Shown here: positions 1 to 8,409 of the stretch, one piece after another
Layout of the letters: every line of letters starts with the position of its first letter
Numbering within the stretch: position 1 is the first letter of the stretch
Assembly (NCBI GenBank): GCA_029261995.1
Contig: JAJDAF010000032.1
Location: 1 to 64,000, forward strand
Source of the DNA: Candidatus Zhuqueibacterota bacterium
GTDB taxonomy: Bacteria > Zhuqueibacterota > Zhuqueibacteria > Oceanimicrobiales > Oceanimicrobiaceae
Length of the DNA stretch: 64,000 nucleotides
Direction: 5' to 3'
Notes under the pieces: model-generated
Seen by the model: the letters and a program-made list of their open reading frames with translations, nothing else
Databases searched by the model: none
What the model was told of the DNA's origin: nothing
Program-made: the position numbers and the translations under genes

Positions 1-1
1 G

Positions 2-88
2 AACGGAAAAACACCGATGGAAGTCTTCAAAACCGGCTTGTCAAAGAACTTCAAATGGCAGGAAAAAGCTAAAACAAAAGCCCAATAA
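2..88 (+). CDS. C-terminal tail of an integrase-core transposase (cut by left edge)
   Basis: The second forward frame from the left edge runs 28 codons to a TAA at 86-88. The peptide contains NGKTPMEVF followed by a basic tail. A GKTPMxxF motif close to the C-terminus is typical of DDE integrase-core transposases of IS3/IS481-type elements, so I read this as the last residues of such a transposase whose body lies outside the window. The bases just downstream (about 112-140, around TGTCAGGTCAA) could hold the end of the element, but the other end is not visible. The neighbouring sulfotransferase is AT-rich, which would fit recent insertion activity. The identification rests on one short motif, so it is moderate only. 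Confidence 0.5.
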   Translation, partial: NGKTPMEVFKTGLSKNFKWQEKAKTKAQ

Positions 89-211
89 TTTATCAACGCC
101 CAGAGGAACCAACTGTCAGGTCAATACGATCATTGTACACATCGTCTCCAGACATGGACTCATATTGCCAGCGTATGGCAAACAAAGCACGATGAAGGAA
201 CGAACATGGTT

Positions 212-1117
212 CTATCTTTTCCGTGCGAACGCACTTGTTAGTCCTCCGATAGTACTGTCCATAGACAAAGGTAATAACTTACCGCCAAGTTTCGACTCTA
301 TCTCAGTAAGAGAATTCTTATCTAAGCTACTTGCTCTTCGGGAAACATTCTCATTTACAAAATCTACAACACCAGAGCTACAGCCTAGTCCAATATGATC
401 CAACACTTTCCCGATTGTAGTTACTGGCTCACTTGAGAACGCAGCATATGATATTTCCAGGTATTTATCATCGGGGAGTTTACTAAGAAAACCTACTGCC
501 GACTCGGTACTCAGCCTCCATTCCAGCAATCCTTTGTGATAATAACTCTCACATGATTCAGGCAATTCATTGGTAATATTTGTGCGCTTGGAGTAATCAC
601 TTAATTGCTTCCACTTATACTCGCTCTGCTCGCCAAACCAGGCTCCTGATTCACTCATTTTCTCTATTGAGCGTGCAACTTCAAGACCATTTCGATAAAT
701 GTGGACGAACCTTGCATCAGGAAATATTGCATGGATAAATTCTACTCTGAAATTGTTGATTGGCATTTTTTCAACCAAAACTGGTTTAGAGGTCCTAATG
801 GTCTCCCTATGAAACAGTCGGCGAAGCTTTGAACTTTTTGCACTGGCTACATTTTCTGAAGTCAAGCTCATTTTCCCGTTACGGCTAGTTGCTTGACGCG
901 TCCATATATCTGTTTCCGGATAAGCCTTAAACCACAAGTCCCGCCGTTCATTTAGATAGGTAATGCTGCTGTGCTTAGACAAAGCAGTCCCCAACACAGT
1001 GGTTCCAGACCGTCCACATCCGAGTATAAATATTGGACGTTCGATTCCTTTCATTGATGGAAAATGTAAGATATTTCTTATTGGCATTGTGGATATGGCG
1101 ATGGTTCTTATTGTCAT
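212..1117 (-). CDS. Sulfotransferase family protein
   Basis: The 301-residue product is a PAPS-dependent sulfotransferase by sequence. The 5'-phosphosulfate-binding P-loop is seen as PIFILGCGRSGTT at about residues 28-40, and a second conserved block with RNGLEVARSI near residue 142 matches the 3'-phosphate-binding region. The family transfers sulfate from PAPS to hydroxyls of glycans, lipids or small molecules; the acceptor here cannot be told. The annotated start is the furthest upstream; a start at the internal Met about 22 residues in (just before KGIERP) is also possible. The gene is visibly richer in A+T than the genes to its right and stands beside a transposase remnant, so it may have been acquired by transfer. 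No partner gene is adjacent. Confidence 0.8.
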   Translation of the reverse strand: MTIRTIAISTMPIRNILHFPSMKGIERPIFILGCGRSGTTVLGTALSKHSSITYLNERRDLWFKAYPETDIWTRQATSRNGKMSLTSENVASAKSSKLRRLFHRETIRTSKPVLVEKMPINNFRVEFIHAIFPDARFVHIYRNGLEVARSIEKMSESGAWFGEQSEYKWKQLSDYSKRTNITNELPESCESYYHKGLLEWRLSTESAVGFLSKLPDDKYLEISYAAFSSEPVTTIGKVLDHIGLGCSSGVVDFVNENVSRRASSLDKNSLTEIESKLGGKLLPLSMDSTIGGLTSAFARKR

Positions 1118-1627
1118 GCAAGCACGGAACTTAAGCCCACCTGCTTTCCCGCCAGGAAATCCCTCGCTCGCAAGGGCAGAAACACGCTAAGCTATTGCGG
1201 CCCGTCCGTGCCGACTCGGCTATTTTGAGAGTGGTTTTGGTACGCCGGGCAAACCCAACCACCCATGTCAGTTCTACTTCGTTGAAGAAGTAGAGAGTGT
1301 CCAAACAATAGAAAAAACCACAGGATTGTCAAGATATTTGTTGGCTCTCGGAAGTGGCCACAACCCGGGAATCCCGGCTCGTTGAGACGGCGAGGTCACC
1401 GAACCGGCCGCGTTGCCCTTCAACAAGGCGTTCCGGCTGAAAGGTGAGGTTGCGCCGTGAACCAAGTTCTCAGTTTACATCTTGACCGTGGCAATCCTGC
1501 GCTGCGGGCGCCAGGTCTATCTTTTTGATAATACACAACATCCATCAATGGCGATGAGAATCTACCACAGACGGCATGCCGATTGCATGTTGCGGACAGA
1601 GTTACATCAATCGAACTTGAGGGTGTC
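1118..1627. other. Intergenic region between divergent genes
   Basis: About 510 bp between the sulfotransferase (minus) and the small exported protein (plus). No convincing gene was found on either strand. A small perfect hairpin, TCTACTTC/GAAGTAGA with a six-base loop, lies at 1273-1294, without a T tract. Both promoters must be here, but no clear -35/-10 pair could be assigned. Confidence 0.5.
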
Positions 1628-2173
1628 ATGCAACAGAAAATACCTGGCATGCAATCGCTGTTCTGGGCAATGGTACTCGTGGGACATCTTATCCCATCGA
1701 GCCCACTGACCGCCCAGGACAATGACGTAGATTTTGGGTTCCTGAATCCCGGCATCAAACTGGCGTATGCCTTTGGCGGCGGCATCACTGTTGGGGCTGA
1801 AGTGAGTATTGGCGCCTGGAACGGCCTCTTTGCCGGGGCGGCAGTCGGGATCGACTACACCTTTGGAGGCAGTGACAAAGACGGCATGCTGCGCGCCTAC
1901 CTGGAAGGCGAAGCCGGATTTATCCTGGCCGGGCTGGGGTTCGGCGGCTCGATTCTGCTTGATGAAGGCGAGATTCGGCTCGGACGCCAGATCAACGTCT
2001 TCGCAAGTTGGCCCGTTGACTGGGATGACGCCGACCTGTATCGTATCGCCATGCTGCACTACCAATTCACGACCTGGGGACAGGGCAAGTCAGCCAAGGA
2101 ACTTGGCATGTTTTACAAATGGAGCTATCCCATCGGCAAGGGCAATTATAACACGCGCTGGGATTGGGATTAG
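1628..2173 (+). CDS. Exported hypothetical protein, barrel-like
   Basis: I chose ATG 1628 because a GAGGGTG-like ribosome-binding sequence precedes it; an upstream extension to 1583 adds an untypical N-terminus. The 181-residue product starts with a hydrophobic stretch and a likely signal-peptidase site near SSPLTAQ. The mature part is rich in Gly and alternating hydrophobic residues (for example GAAVGIDYTFGG and AGLGFGGSILL), the pattern of short outer-membrane beta-strands, ending in an aromatic WDWD tail. I do not recognise the family. An outer-membrane or periplasmic location is inference. It lies 138 bp upstream of the T9SS peptidase and could be transcribed with it. Confidence 0.6.
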   Translation: MQQKIPGMQSLFWAMVLVGHLIPSSPLTAQDNDVDFGFLNPGIKLAYAFGGGITVGAEVSIGAWNGLFAGAAVGIDYTFGGSDKDGMLRAYLEGEAGFILAGLGFGGSILLDEGEIRLGRQINVFASWPVDWDDADLYRIAMLHYQFTTWGQGKSAKELGMFYKWSYPIGKGNYNTRWDWD

Positions 2174-2311
2174 CCGGGGTGCCCGGCAGAAACCCTGCCA
2201 TCGAAACAATTCTTTCCACTTCAAATACGCAGGACTGGGGATGGTCTTCCGCTCCTGCATTCGCTACCCTGCAACTCTCAGAAGTTAATCCACTCATAAT
2301 TTGGAGGAGTT

Positions 2312-4186
2312 ATGCGAACAACAAGGTTTGGCCTGTCGCCGGCGATGGGTATCTTAATGACCGCACTATGCCTGTGGAGCCCACCGCTATCGTCGCAAGA
2401 ACAGTTTGATATTGTTACGGCGCCCCGGGCCCAATCAGCGAATTTCAGTTGGGCTGAGACCTACGGCAAGAGCCCGACCCGGTTTACCCAAGAAGATTGG
2501 CAGAAAGTCATCGATGCGACCTGGGGCGCAGGTTTACCGACCCAGGAAAAGCTGCGGATTTTCGACGCCTGGTTCACCGAAGTTGATCTCAATTACGGCT
2601 CTTTCTTCAATCTCGACTTTGATATCTTCGCGTTCCGTGACAGATATCGTCCGGAAATTGAGGCAGGCGTGAGCCGCGGGCGGTTTGCTGCAATCATGAA
2701 TTATTTCGGCTACTTTCTAAAGGACCTGCACACCTACATCTTTGACGTCCCCGTGCGCAACACGCCGCTCGCCAAAGGCACGCCACTTCTGGTCGTCGGA
2801 CAATGGGGGGCCAACCAGCATTTCGGGGCGCTGCTGACGCCATTGCCGGATAGTACGCTGCTGGTCTACAAAACGCTGCCAAACCATCCTCTCGGCCTGC
2901 AGCCGGGCGACCTAGTGCTTGGCTATGATGGCGAGCTTTGGAAGGATCTTTATCCTCAGTTAGTGCAGGCGCAGCTACCGCTGCTGTTGAACTCTGTCAA
3001 TGGCAGCACAGATGAGTCCATGGCATACTATCACTTGCAGGCCGCAGGGTTGAACTGGCATTTGTTTGACACCATCGATATCGTCAAATATAGCTCCGGC
3101 GACACGCTGCATTTCGCGACACGTTTGCTGTCGGGGCAAAGACGAACCCTTTGGGGAAGCGAGCAAATCGGGGTTCCAGGCGTTGCGTGGCCCGATAGAA
3201 GCCGGGACATTCGGATAAATTGGGGCGTCATTGACAATAGCAACATCGGATATATCTATGTCACATCGTGGTCCTTCGACGCAAAGTTTGGCATTCGTGA
3301 AAAATTCAGAGTAGCCATTGACCGCCTGATGCATGAAATCCAGGCCGATGGTATTATCATGGACTTTCGTTTCAATACTGGCGGTGGCGCCTTGGCAGTC
3401 GATGGGCTGAAGCTGCTTTTCGATCAAGTGACACCGACTGTGGGATTCGACAAGCGTACTGGCACACCCAACCATTTTGAGATGATTCCGGATCCGGGCA
3501 GGCGAGAGAGCAATCTGGTTATTCGGCCCGACCCCAATAACTTCTATGACAAGCCCATTGCGGTGTTGATAGGCCCAGGGTCGATCAGCGCCGGTGAGCT
3601 TGAAGCCATCCGGCTCTCCTTTCAACCCAGGACCAGGCTGTTTGGCAAGCCGGCCGCGGGCGGAAACAGCGGCTCAGACTTCCTCAACCTCGCCACCAAC
3701 TGGTTCGCATCCCGGACCTCCGGGCCAATCTACTATGTCAGCAACCACGAATACCTATCACACATTTCTCTGCAACCCGACGAACCCGTTTGGTTCAACC
3801 GAGACGATGTCGCCAGAGGAATAGATACGGTGGCGGAAGCAGCAATCGCATGGATAAAGAGCGAAACGCCAACCAGCGTTGGTGCAGAGCAGGGCAGCAC
3901 TCCTCCGGCAACATTTGAGCTAGGCCAAAACTATCCCAACCCGTTTAATCCCGGAACAACGGTTAGCTACAAACTCCAGGAATCAGCCCGCGTAGTCATG
4001 AAAATCTATAACACCGTGGGACAAGAAATTCGGACACTGGTTAATTCCATCTTGCCGGCAGGCGAGCATTCAGTGAACTGGGACGGTAGAGATGGTGCAG
4101 GACAACCCGTTAGTTCCGGGCTCTATTTGTACCAACTGCAAACCGGACAAGGAGTACAAACGAACAAGATGATGCTGCTCAGGTAA
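2312..4186 (+). CDS. S41-family peptidase with T9SS C-terminal sorting domain
   Basis: The 624-residue product has a signal peptide, an N-terminal helical region, a PDZ-like segment (around PLGLQPGDLVLGYDG, residues 190-205) and a C-terminal-processing-type serine peptidase core. DFRFNTGGG (about 352-360) and GPGSISAGELEA (about 424-435) match the S41 core, with the likely catalytic Ser in the second motif and a Lys in the following FGKPAAGG. The last 90 residues carry YPNPFNPGTT, a FlgD-like fold and the terminal KMMLLR, which mark type IX secretion sorting domains. It is therefore probably exported through T9SS and attached to the surface. A strong TTGGAGGAG ribosome-binding site supports the start. 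The substrate is unknown. Confidence 0.85.
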   Translation: MRTTRFGLSPAMGILMTALCLWSPPLSSQEQFDIVTAPRAQSANFSWAETYGKSPTRFTQEDWQKVIDATWGAGLPTQEKLRIFDAWFTEVDLNYGSFFNLDFDIFAFRDRYRPEIEAGVSRGRFAAIMNYFGYFLKDLHTYIFDVPVRNTPLAKGTPLLVVGQWGANQHFGALLTPLPDSTLLVYKTLPNHPLGLQPGDLVLGYDGELWKDLYPQLVQAQLPLLLNSVNGSTDESMAYYHLQAAGLNWHLFDTIDIVKYSSGDTLHFATRLLSGQRRTLWGSEQIGVPGVAWPDRSRDIRINWGVIDNSNIGYIYVTSWSFDAKFGIREKFRVAIDRLMHEIQADGIIMDFRFNTGGGALAVDGLKLLFDQVTPTVGFDKRTGTPNHFEMIPDPGRRESNLVIRPDPNNFYDKPIAVLIGPGSISAGELEAIRLSFQPRTRLFGKPAAGGNSGSDFLNLATNWFASRTSGPIYYVSNHEYLSHISLQPDEPVWFNRDDVARGIDTVAEAAIAWIKSETPTSVGAEQGSTPPATFELGQNYPNPFNPGTTVSYKLQESARVVMKIYNTVGQEIRTLVNSILPAGEHSVNWDGRDGAGQPVSSGLYLYQLQTGQGVQTNKMMLLR

Positions 4187-4320
4187 CTGGAGAGTTTAAT
4201 CTGACGCCGGTTGCTAATCTTGTCCATTTGTTTACCGTCACGTCCTTTGGGTCGGGCTAGGTCGTCGCACCTCACCCAGATCCCGTGGCGCGGTGCCGAT
4301 CACGAAACCAAAACCTTTGC

Positions 4321-4349
4321 TTGACATCGGTTGTGAGATTGCCTTCATT
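4321..4349 (+). promoter_or_regulatory. Possible sigma-70-type promoter
   Basis: TTGACA at 4321-4326, a 17-base spacer and a weak TTCATT at 4344-4349, 47 bp before the cache-lipoprotein start. The -35 is perfect and the -10 is poor. Confidence 0.35.
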
Positions 4350-4395
4350 GTTGTTCTAACCAATCTAAACCACCAAATCTCGGAGGAGAGAACTG

Positions 4396-4920
4396 ATGGA
4401 GACAAAGAAAATGTTGCGCAGTGCGATTGGATTGTGCCTGGTCGCGAGCCTGGCAATCAGTTGTCAGGAGCAACAGAAAGCTGACGAAACAGCAGAAACG
4501 CCAGCCGTCGATCCTAAGGCCGAACTCGTGGCCTTCGTTGAAATGGCCGCCGCGGAGCTGGAAGCAAAGGGCGAAGCAGCTTTCGCTGATTTCCGGCAAG
4601 CCGACAGCAAATGGTTTCAGGGCGACAAATACCTGTTTGTGTTCGACCTGGATGGCAATGCGCTCTGCCATGCCGCCAATCCGGATCTGGAGGGCACGAG
4701 CATGGTCGATACGCAAGATGCGGATGGCACATCGCCCACGCAAGAGATGTTGGCTGTACTTGAGAGCGGTGATTCCGGCTGGATTTCCTACAAATGGCCC
4801 AAGCCCGGCGCCACTGAGGCTTCTGACAAAGCAGCCTACGTCATGAAAGCAAAGTTGGGCGACTTGACAGTGGCAGTGGGAAGCGGCATGTACATGAAAG
4901 CGGAAGTCGCGGAGAAGTAG
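4396..4920 (+). CDS. Cache-domain lipoprotein
   Basis: The 174-residue product has a lipoprotein signal with lipobox LAISC (Cys near residue 23), then a charged linker and a single-cache-type domain. The visible core includes KYLFVFDLDGNALCHAANP and GWISYKWPKPG, which match small periplasmic cache domains that bind small ligands. Free-standing versions are usually periplasmic ligand-binding proteins of unknown partner. A strong CGGAGGAG ribosome-binding site sits before ATG 4396. It is a single-gene unit: a promoter-like TTGACA lies upstream and a perfect terminator hairpin follows the stop by 28 bp. Confidence 0.85.
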   Translation: METKKMLRSAIGLCLVASLAISCQEQQKADETAETPAVDPKAELVAFVEMAAAELEAKGEAAFADFRQADSKWFQGDKYLFVFDLDGNALCHAANPDLEGTSMVDTQDADGTSPTQEMLAVLESGDSGWISYKWPKPGATEASDKAAYVMKAKLGDLTVAVGSGMYMKAEVAEK

Positions 4921-4948
4921 ACATCCCGCGTCAGAATCCGGCAAGATG

Positions 4949-4987
4949 AAAAGCCCCGCGGACGAGTAGTTCGTCCGCGGGGCTTTT
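4949..4987 (+). terminator. Intrinsic terminator
   Basis: Perfect 17-bp stem (4949-4965 with 4971-4987) with a five-base loop GTAGT. The GC-rich core is flanked by an A run and a T run, so it can work on both strands. It ends the cache-lipoprotein transcript. Confidence 0.9.
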
Positions 4988-5135
4988 GTGTTTGTGCAGG
5001 ACTTTCAATGTCTCCCGGTCCCGCCTGTGCCATTTTTGACTCCTGGTCTTGCCCGCCCATTGAGATTCACCCTTGCTTTTCTAACCACATTTTGCTTTCA
5101 TGGTCAGGTAGCAAACCTGCGAAACTTCACGGACC

Positions 5136-6422
5136 ATGAGAATCGCCTCGCTGACAATTCTTCTTTTGCTGGCCGCTCCCCACCTCTACGGACAGGAGGG
5201 CCCGACAAACCCACAAACATACGACCTGGAAATGGTGGTGGACCGCCGGAATGACGTCTGGCTCGCGACCTACCCGGGAGTGAAACGCATCTCGGCAGAC
5301 AGTTTGACTTGGTTCAGCTCGCGAAACGGTTTGGCCCATGATTCCGTGACCACCATCCGCGAGGACGGCGATGGCCGGATTTGGATTGGCACCGTGGATG
5401 GCATCTCTCTCTTCCACCGGCAGCAATTCAGAAACATGAGCTACAAAGATGGCTTGCTCAACAAACGCGTTCACAAAATCTTTGTTTCCGAAAGCGGCGA
5501 CATCTGGATTGCCACCGACGGCGGCGCGCACGTCTACCGGGACAACCGCTTTTTCATCTTCGAGCCCACCAGAAATGCCCCGATTTTTGACATCGCCGAG
5601 AGCGAGAGTGAATGGGTTTTGTTGACCCGGGATGGCCTGAGCCGGTTCGCCAAGCAGCGGCACTTCTGGCGGAGCCCGTGGTTCAGGTTCGGGACGGCCG
5701 GCGTGGGTGTGATTTCACTGGCGCTGCTGGGACTGGCCCTTACCGGCAAGCTCAAATCTAGCCGCTCCCTCGAGTTCGAGCTTCGACAAATCGAGCAAAG
5801 AGCTTTGCTGGCGCAGATGAACCCGCACTTTGTTTTCAACGCACTCAATTCGATTCAGAAATTCATCATGAACAACGACGGAGAATCGGCGCAAGACTAT
5901 CTGTCGAAGTTCAGCACGCTGATCCGCGCGGTGCTCGAGAACTCACGACGAACCTCCCTGCCGCTGGCTGAAGAACTGAAAATATTAAAGCTATATTTGC
6001 AACTGGAGGCCCTGAGATTCGGGGACGGCTTTGACTATGACATCCAGGTGACGCCAGAGGAGATCTGCCATTTTGAAATCCCAACCATGCTGTTGCAGCC
6101 CTTTGTGGAGAACGCCGTCTGGCACGGTTTGATGAACCAGGACATCCCGGGAAAAATCTCTTTACGTTTCGGGTCGCGAGGGGACGCCATCGTCTGCGAA
6201 GTGGAGGATAATGGTGTTGGCAGAAAAGAAGCCGCGGCCATCCAATCACAGCATGCCAGTAGGAGGCGCGGACGCGGAACGCAAATCGTGCAAGAGCGGA
6301 TTGAACTCTTGAACCGAAAGCGTCGCGCCAAAATCAAGCTGGCAACCGTCGATCTGGCAAATGAAAGCACAGGCGCATCCGGAACGCTTGTGCGGCTCGA
6401 GATTCCGACAAGCTACCGGTGA
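5136..6422 (+). CDS. LytS-type sensor histidine kinase with short beta-propeller
   Basis: The 428-residue membrane kinase has a signal peptide (to about residue 20), three two-component-regulator propeller blades (VWLATYPGVKRIS, IWIGTVDGISLF, IWIATDGGAHVY), one transmembrane helix near residues 184-204 and a His_kinase/HATPase core. The phospho-accepting His is in QMNPHFVFNALNSIQ. The ATP-binding N box is LLQPFVENAVWHGL and the G box VEDNGVGR. Relatives in this architecture usually carry many more blades, so the sensor here is strongly shortened. It sits 22 bp upstream of a LytTR response regulator, its evident partner. The signal is unknown. Confidence 0.9.
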   Translation: MRIASLTILLLLAAPHLYGQEGPTNPQTYDLEMVVDRRNDVWLATYPGVKRISADSLTWFSSRNGLAHDSVTTIREDGDGRIWIGTVDGISLFHRQQFRNMSYKDGLLNKRVHKIFVSESGDIWIATDGGAHVYRDNRFFIFEPTRNAPIFDIAESESEWVLLTRDGLSRFAKQRHFWRSPWFRFGTAGVGVISLALLGLALTGKLKSSRSLEFELRQIEQRALLAQMNPHFVFNALNSIQKFIMNNDGESAQDYLSKFSTLIRAVLENSRRTSLPLAEELKILKLYLQLEALRFGDGFDYDIQVTPEEICHFEIPTMLLQPFVENAVWHGLMNQDIPGKISLRFGSRGDAIVCEVEDNGVGRKEAAAIQSQHASRRRGRGTQIVQERIELLNRKRRAKIKLATVDLANESTGASGTLVRLEIPTSYR

Positions 6423-6444
6423 ACAGAATAACCGAGACAAACAA

Positions 6445-7194
6445 ATGATAAACGCCATCGTCATCGACGACGAAAAAAGCAGCCGTGAAACTTTGATTGG
6501 GCTGGTTGAAAACTACTGCCCGGAAATCAATCTGGTCGCTGACGGCGACTCGGCGGAAACTGGTAGTGAGCTTGTCAAAGCACACAAGCCAGACTTGATT
6601 TTCCTCGACGTCGAGCTGCCGCTCGGCTCCGGATTTGACCTGCTGGAGGCTGGCGGGCAAGCGGCGTTTGATGTAATTTTCACCACCGCCCATGACCAAT
6701 ATGCCCTGCGCGCCATCAAAGTATGCGCGCTTGATTACCTGCTCAAGCCAATCAGCGTTTCCGACTTGAAGGCGGCGGTCGCCAAAGTCGGCCGCAAGGA
6801 AGGGCGCGGCGCCACCCAAACCCAGCTTGGCGCCTTCCTGGAGAACATCAACAATCTCAACAATCAATTCAGCAAGATCGTATTGCCGACCCTGGACGGC
6901 TTCATCGTCACGCAGATTCTGGATGTCATCCGATGCGAGGCGGACAAGAATTACACGACAGTCATGCTGGCCAGTGGCGAAAAAATCATGGTCAGCAAAA
7001 CGCTGAAAGAATATGAAGAACTGCTACACGATTTTGACTTCCTGCGTGTGCACCAGTCGCATCTCATAAATGCGGCGCACGTGCAACGCTACATCAAAGG
7101 CAGCGGCGGTTATGTAAAAATGTCGGACGACGCCATTATCGAGGTGTCCCGGCGGAAGAAGGAGCAGTTGGTGCAACGGTTTCTCAAGACTTGA
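6445..7194 (+). CDS. LytTR-family response regulator
   Basis: The 249-residue product has an N-terminal receiver domain with the acidic pair DDE near residues 8-10, the phospho-accepting Asp in DLIFLDVELP (about residue 55) and the conserved Lys in YLLKPI. A C-terminal LytTR DNA-binding domain (about 150-249) follows, with FLRVHQSHLINAAHV and the GxYVKMSD-like strand. I chose ATG 6445 because the receiver begins right there (MINAIVIDDE); an upstream extension overlaps the kinase gene. It is the partner of the LytS-type kinase in front of it. Its targets are unknown; the ABC exporter genes that start 204 bp downstream are the natural candidates by position only. Confidence 0.92.
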   Translation: MINAIVIDDEKSSRETLIGLVENYCPEINLVADGDSAETGSELVKAHKPDLIFLDVELPLGSGFDLLEAGGQAAFDVIFTTAHDQYALRAIKVCALDYLLKPISVSDLKAAVAKVGRKEGRGATQTQLGAFLENINNLNNQFSKIVLPTLDGFIVTQILDVIRCEADKNYTTVMLASGEKIMVSKTLKEYEELLHDFDFLRVHQSHLINAAHVQRYIKGSGGYVKMSDDAIIEVSRRKKEQLVQRFLKT

Positions 7195-7398
7195 GGCAGC
7201 ACGGCTCGTGAACGACTGGCCCCGCAATCTCTCACCATCTACTATCCACAATCCACCAGCCTCTATGCCGAATAATAGCTCAGCACAACCGGATTTCAAC
7301 AGGTCCCAGCCGGAGGCTCACTCTTTGAATCTTCCACGCGGCGTGGGCGTCGAATAGAGTAGAACTCAAAACAAATCCACCCAAAAGGAACCCATGTC

Positions 7399-8277
7399 AT
7401 GGAAATGAGAATTGAGAATCTCTCCAAAACCTATCCCGGCGGCGTCAAGGCATTGGATCGCGTCAGCTTGAACATCGGACAAGGCATGTTCGGCCTGTTG
7501 GGTCCGAACGGCGCGGGCAAGTCAACCCTGATGCGGACCATCGCGGCACTGCAGGAGCCGGACAACGGTACGATCTTCCTGGATGAAATCGACGTACTGC
7601 AAGACAAAATGGCGGTTCGTCGTGTTTTGGGATACTTGCCGCAGGAGTTCGATGTTTATCCGCGGGTCAGGACTGATGAACTGCTCAACCATCTGGCGAT
7701 TTTGAAAGGCGTGGTAAGCAAAAGCGAGCGCACGGAAATGGTCGATGCGTTGCTGCATAAAACCAATCTCTACGAGTACCGCAAACGTTATGTCAGTACT
7801 TTTTCCGGCGGCATGAAACAGCGCTTCGGCATTGCGCAGGCGCTTCTGGGCGAGCCCCTGCTCATCATTGTCGATGAGCCCACGGCCGGACTCGACCCCG
7901 GCGAGCGCAACCGCTTCTACAATATCCTCAGTGAAATCGGCGAAAGCATCATCGTCATTCTTTCGACCCACATTGTGGATGACGTCAAAGAGCTGTGCAC
8001 CAACATGGCCGTCATCCACGAAGGCAGAGTTCTGCTGTCAGACAAACCCGGTGCTGCCATCGACAAAATCAGAGGCAAAGTGTGGAAGAAGAAGGTCGAG
8101 AAGAGCCAACTGCCGGAATATCACTCAGACTACAAAGTGCTTTCCAGCAAACTCGCTGCCGGCAAACCTGAGATTCATGTCTACAGCGATGCTTCACCGG
8201 ACGCCTCCTTTCAAGCCGTGGATGTCGATCTCGAGGACGTCTTTTTCTCTGAGATCTTGCAGGCGGCGGACGCGTAG
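7399..8277 (+). CDS. ABC transporter ATP-binding protein
   Basis: The 292-residue nucleotide-binding subunit belongs to the ABC-2 class. Walker A is GPNGAGKS (about residues 36-43), the signature FSGGMKQR (about 135), Walker B LLIIVDEP and the H-loop STH. The C-terminal 70 residues after the ATPase core are typical of drug/lipid/Na+ exporter ATPases. It pairs with the permease-peptidase fusion 132 bp downstream. AAGGAA before ATG 7399 supports the start. The substrate cannot be deduced. Confidence 0.92.
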   Translation: MEMRIENLSKTYPGGVKALDRVSLNIGQGMFGLLGPNGAGKSTLMRTIAALQEPDNGTIFLDEIDVLQDKMAVRRVLGYLPQEFDVYPRVRTDELLNHLAILKGVVSKSERTEMVDALLHKTNLYEYRKRYVSTFSGGMKQRFGIAQALLGEPLLIIVDEPTAGLDPGERNRFYNILSEIGESIIVILSTHIVDDVKELCTNMAVIHEGRVLLSDKPGAAIDKIRGKVWKKKVEKSQLPEYHSDYKVLSSKLAAGKPEIHVYSDASPDASFQAVDVDLEDVFFSEILQAADA

Positions 8278-8409
8278 CGCGTGAAGCGTGAAATGTATGA
8301 GTTGAGCAGGTGCAAGTGGGTCAGTAAAACAGGCAAAGACACCCTCTGCGCTTTACGCTCAACGGCTTCAACACAAAACCGATCACACCTAGCCGACAGA
8401 GGCCACAAA

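Noticed and set aside
5127-5663. Minus-strand open frame antisense to the LytS kinase
   Set aside because: It is a shadow of the propeller coding sequence, without start signals or recognisable motifs.
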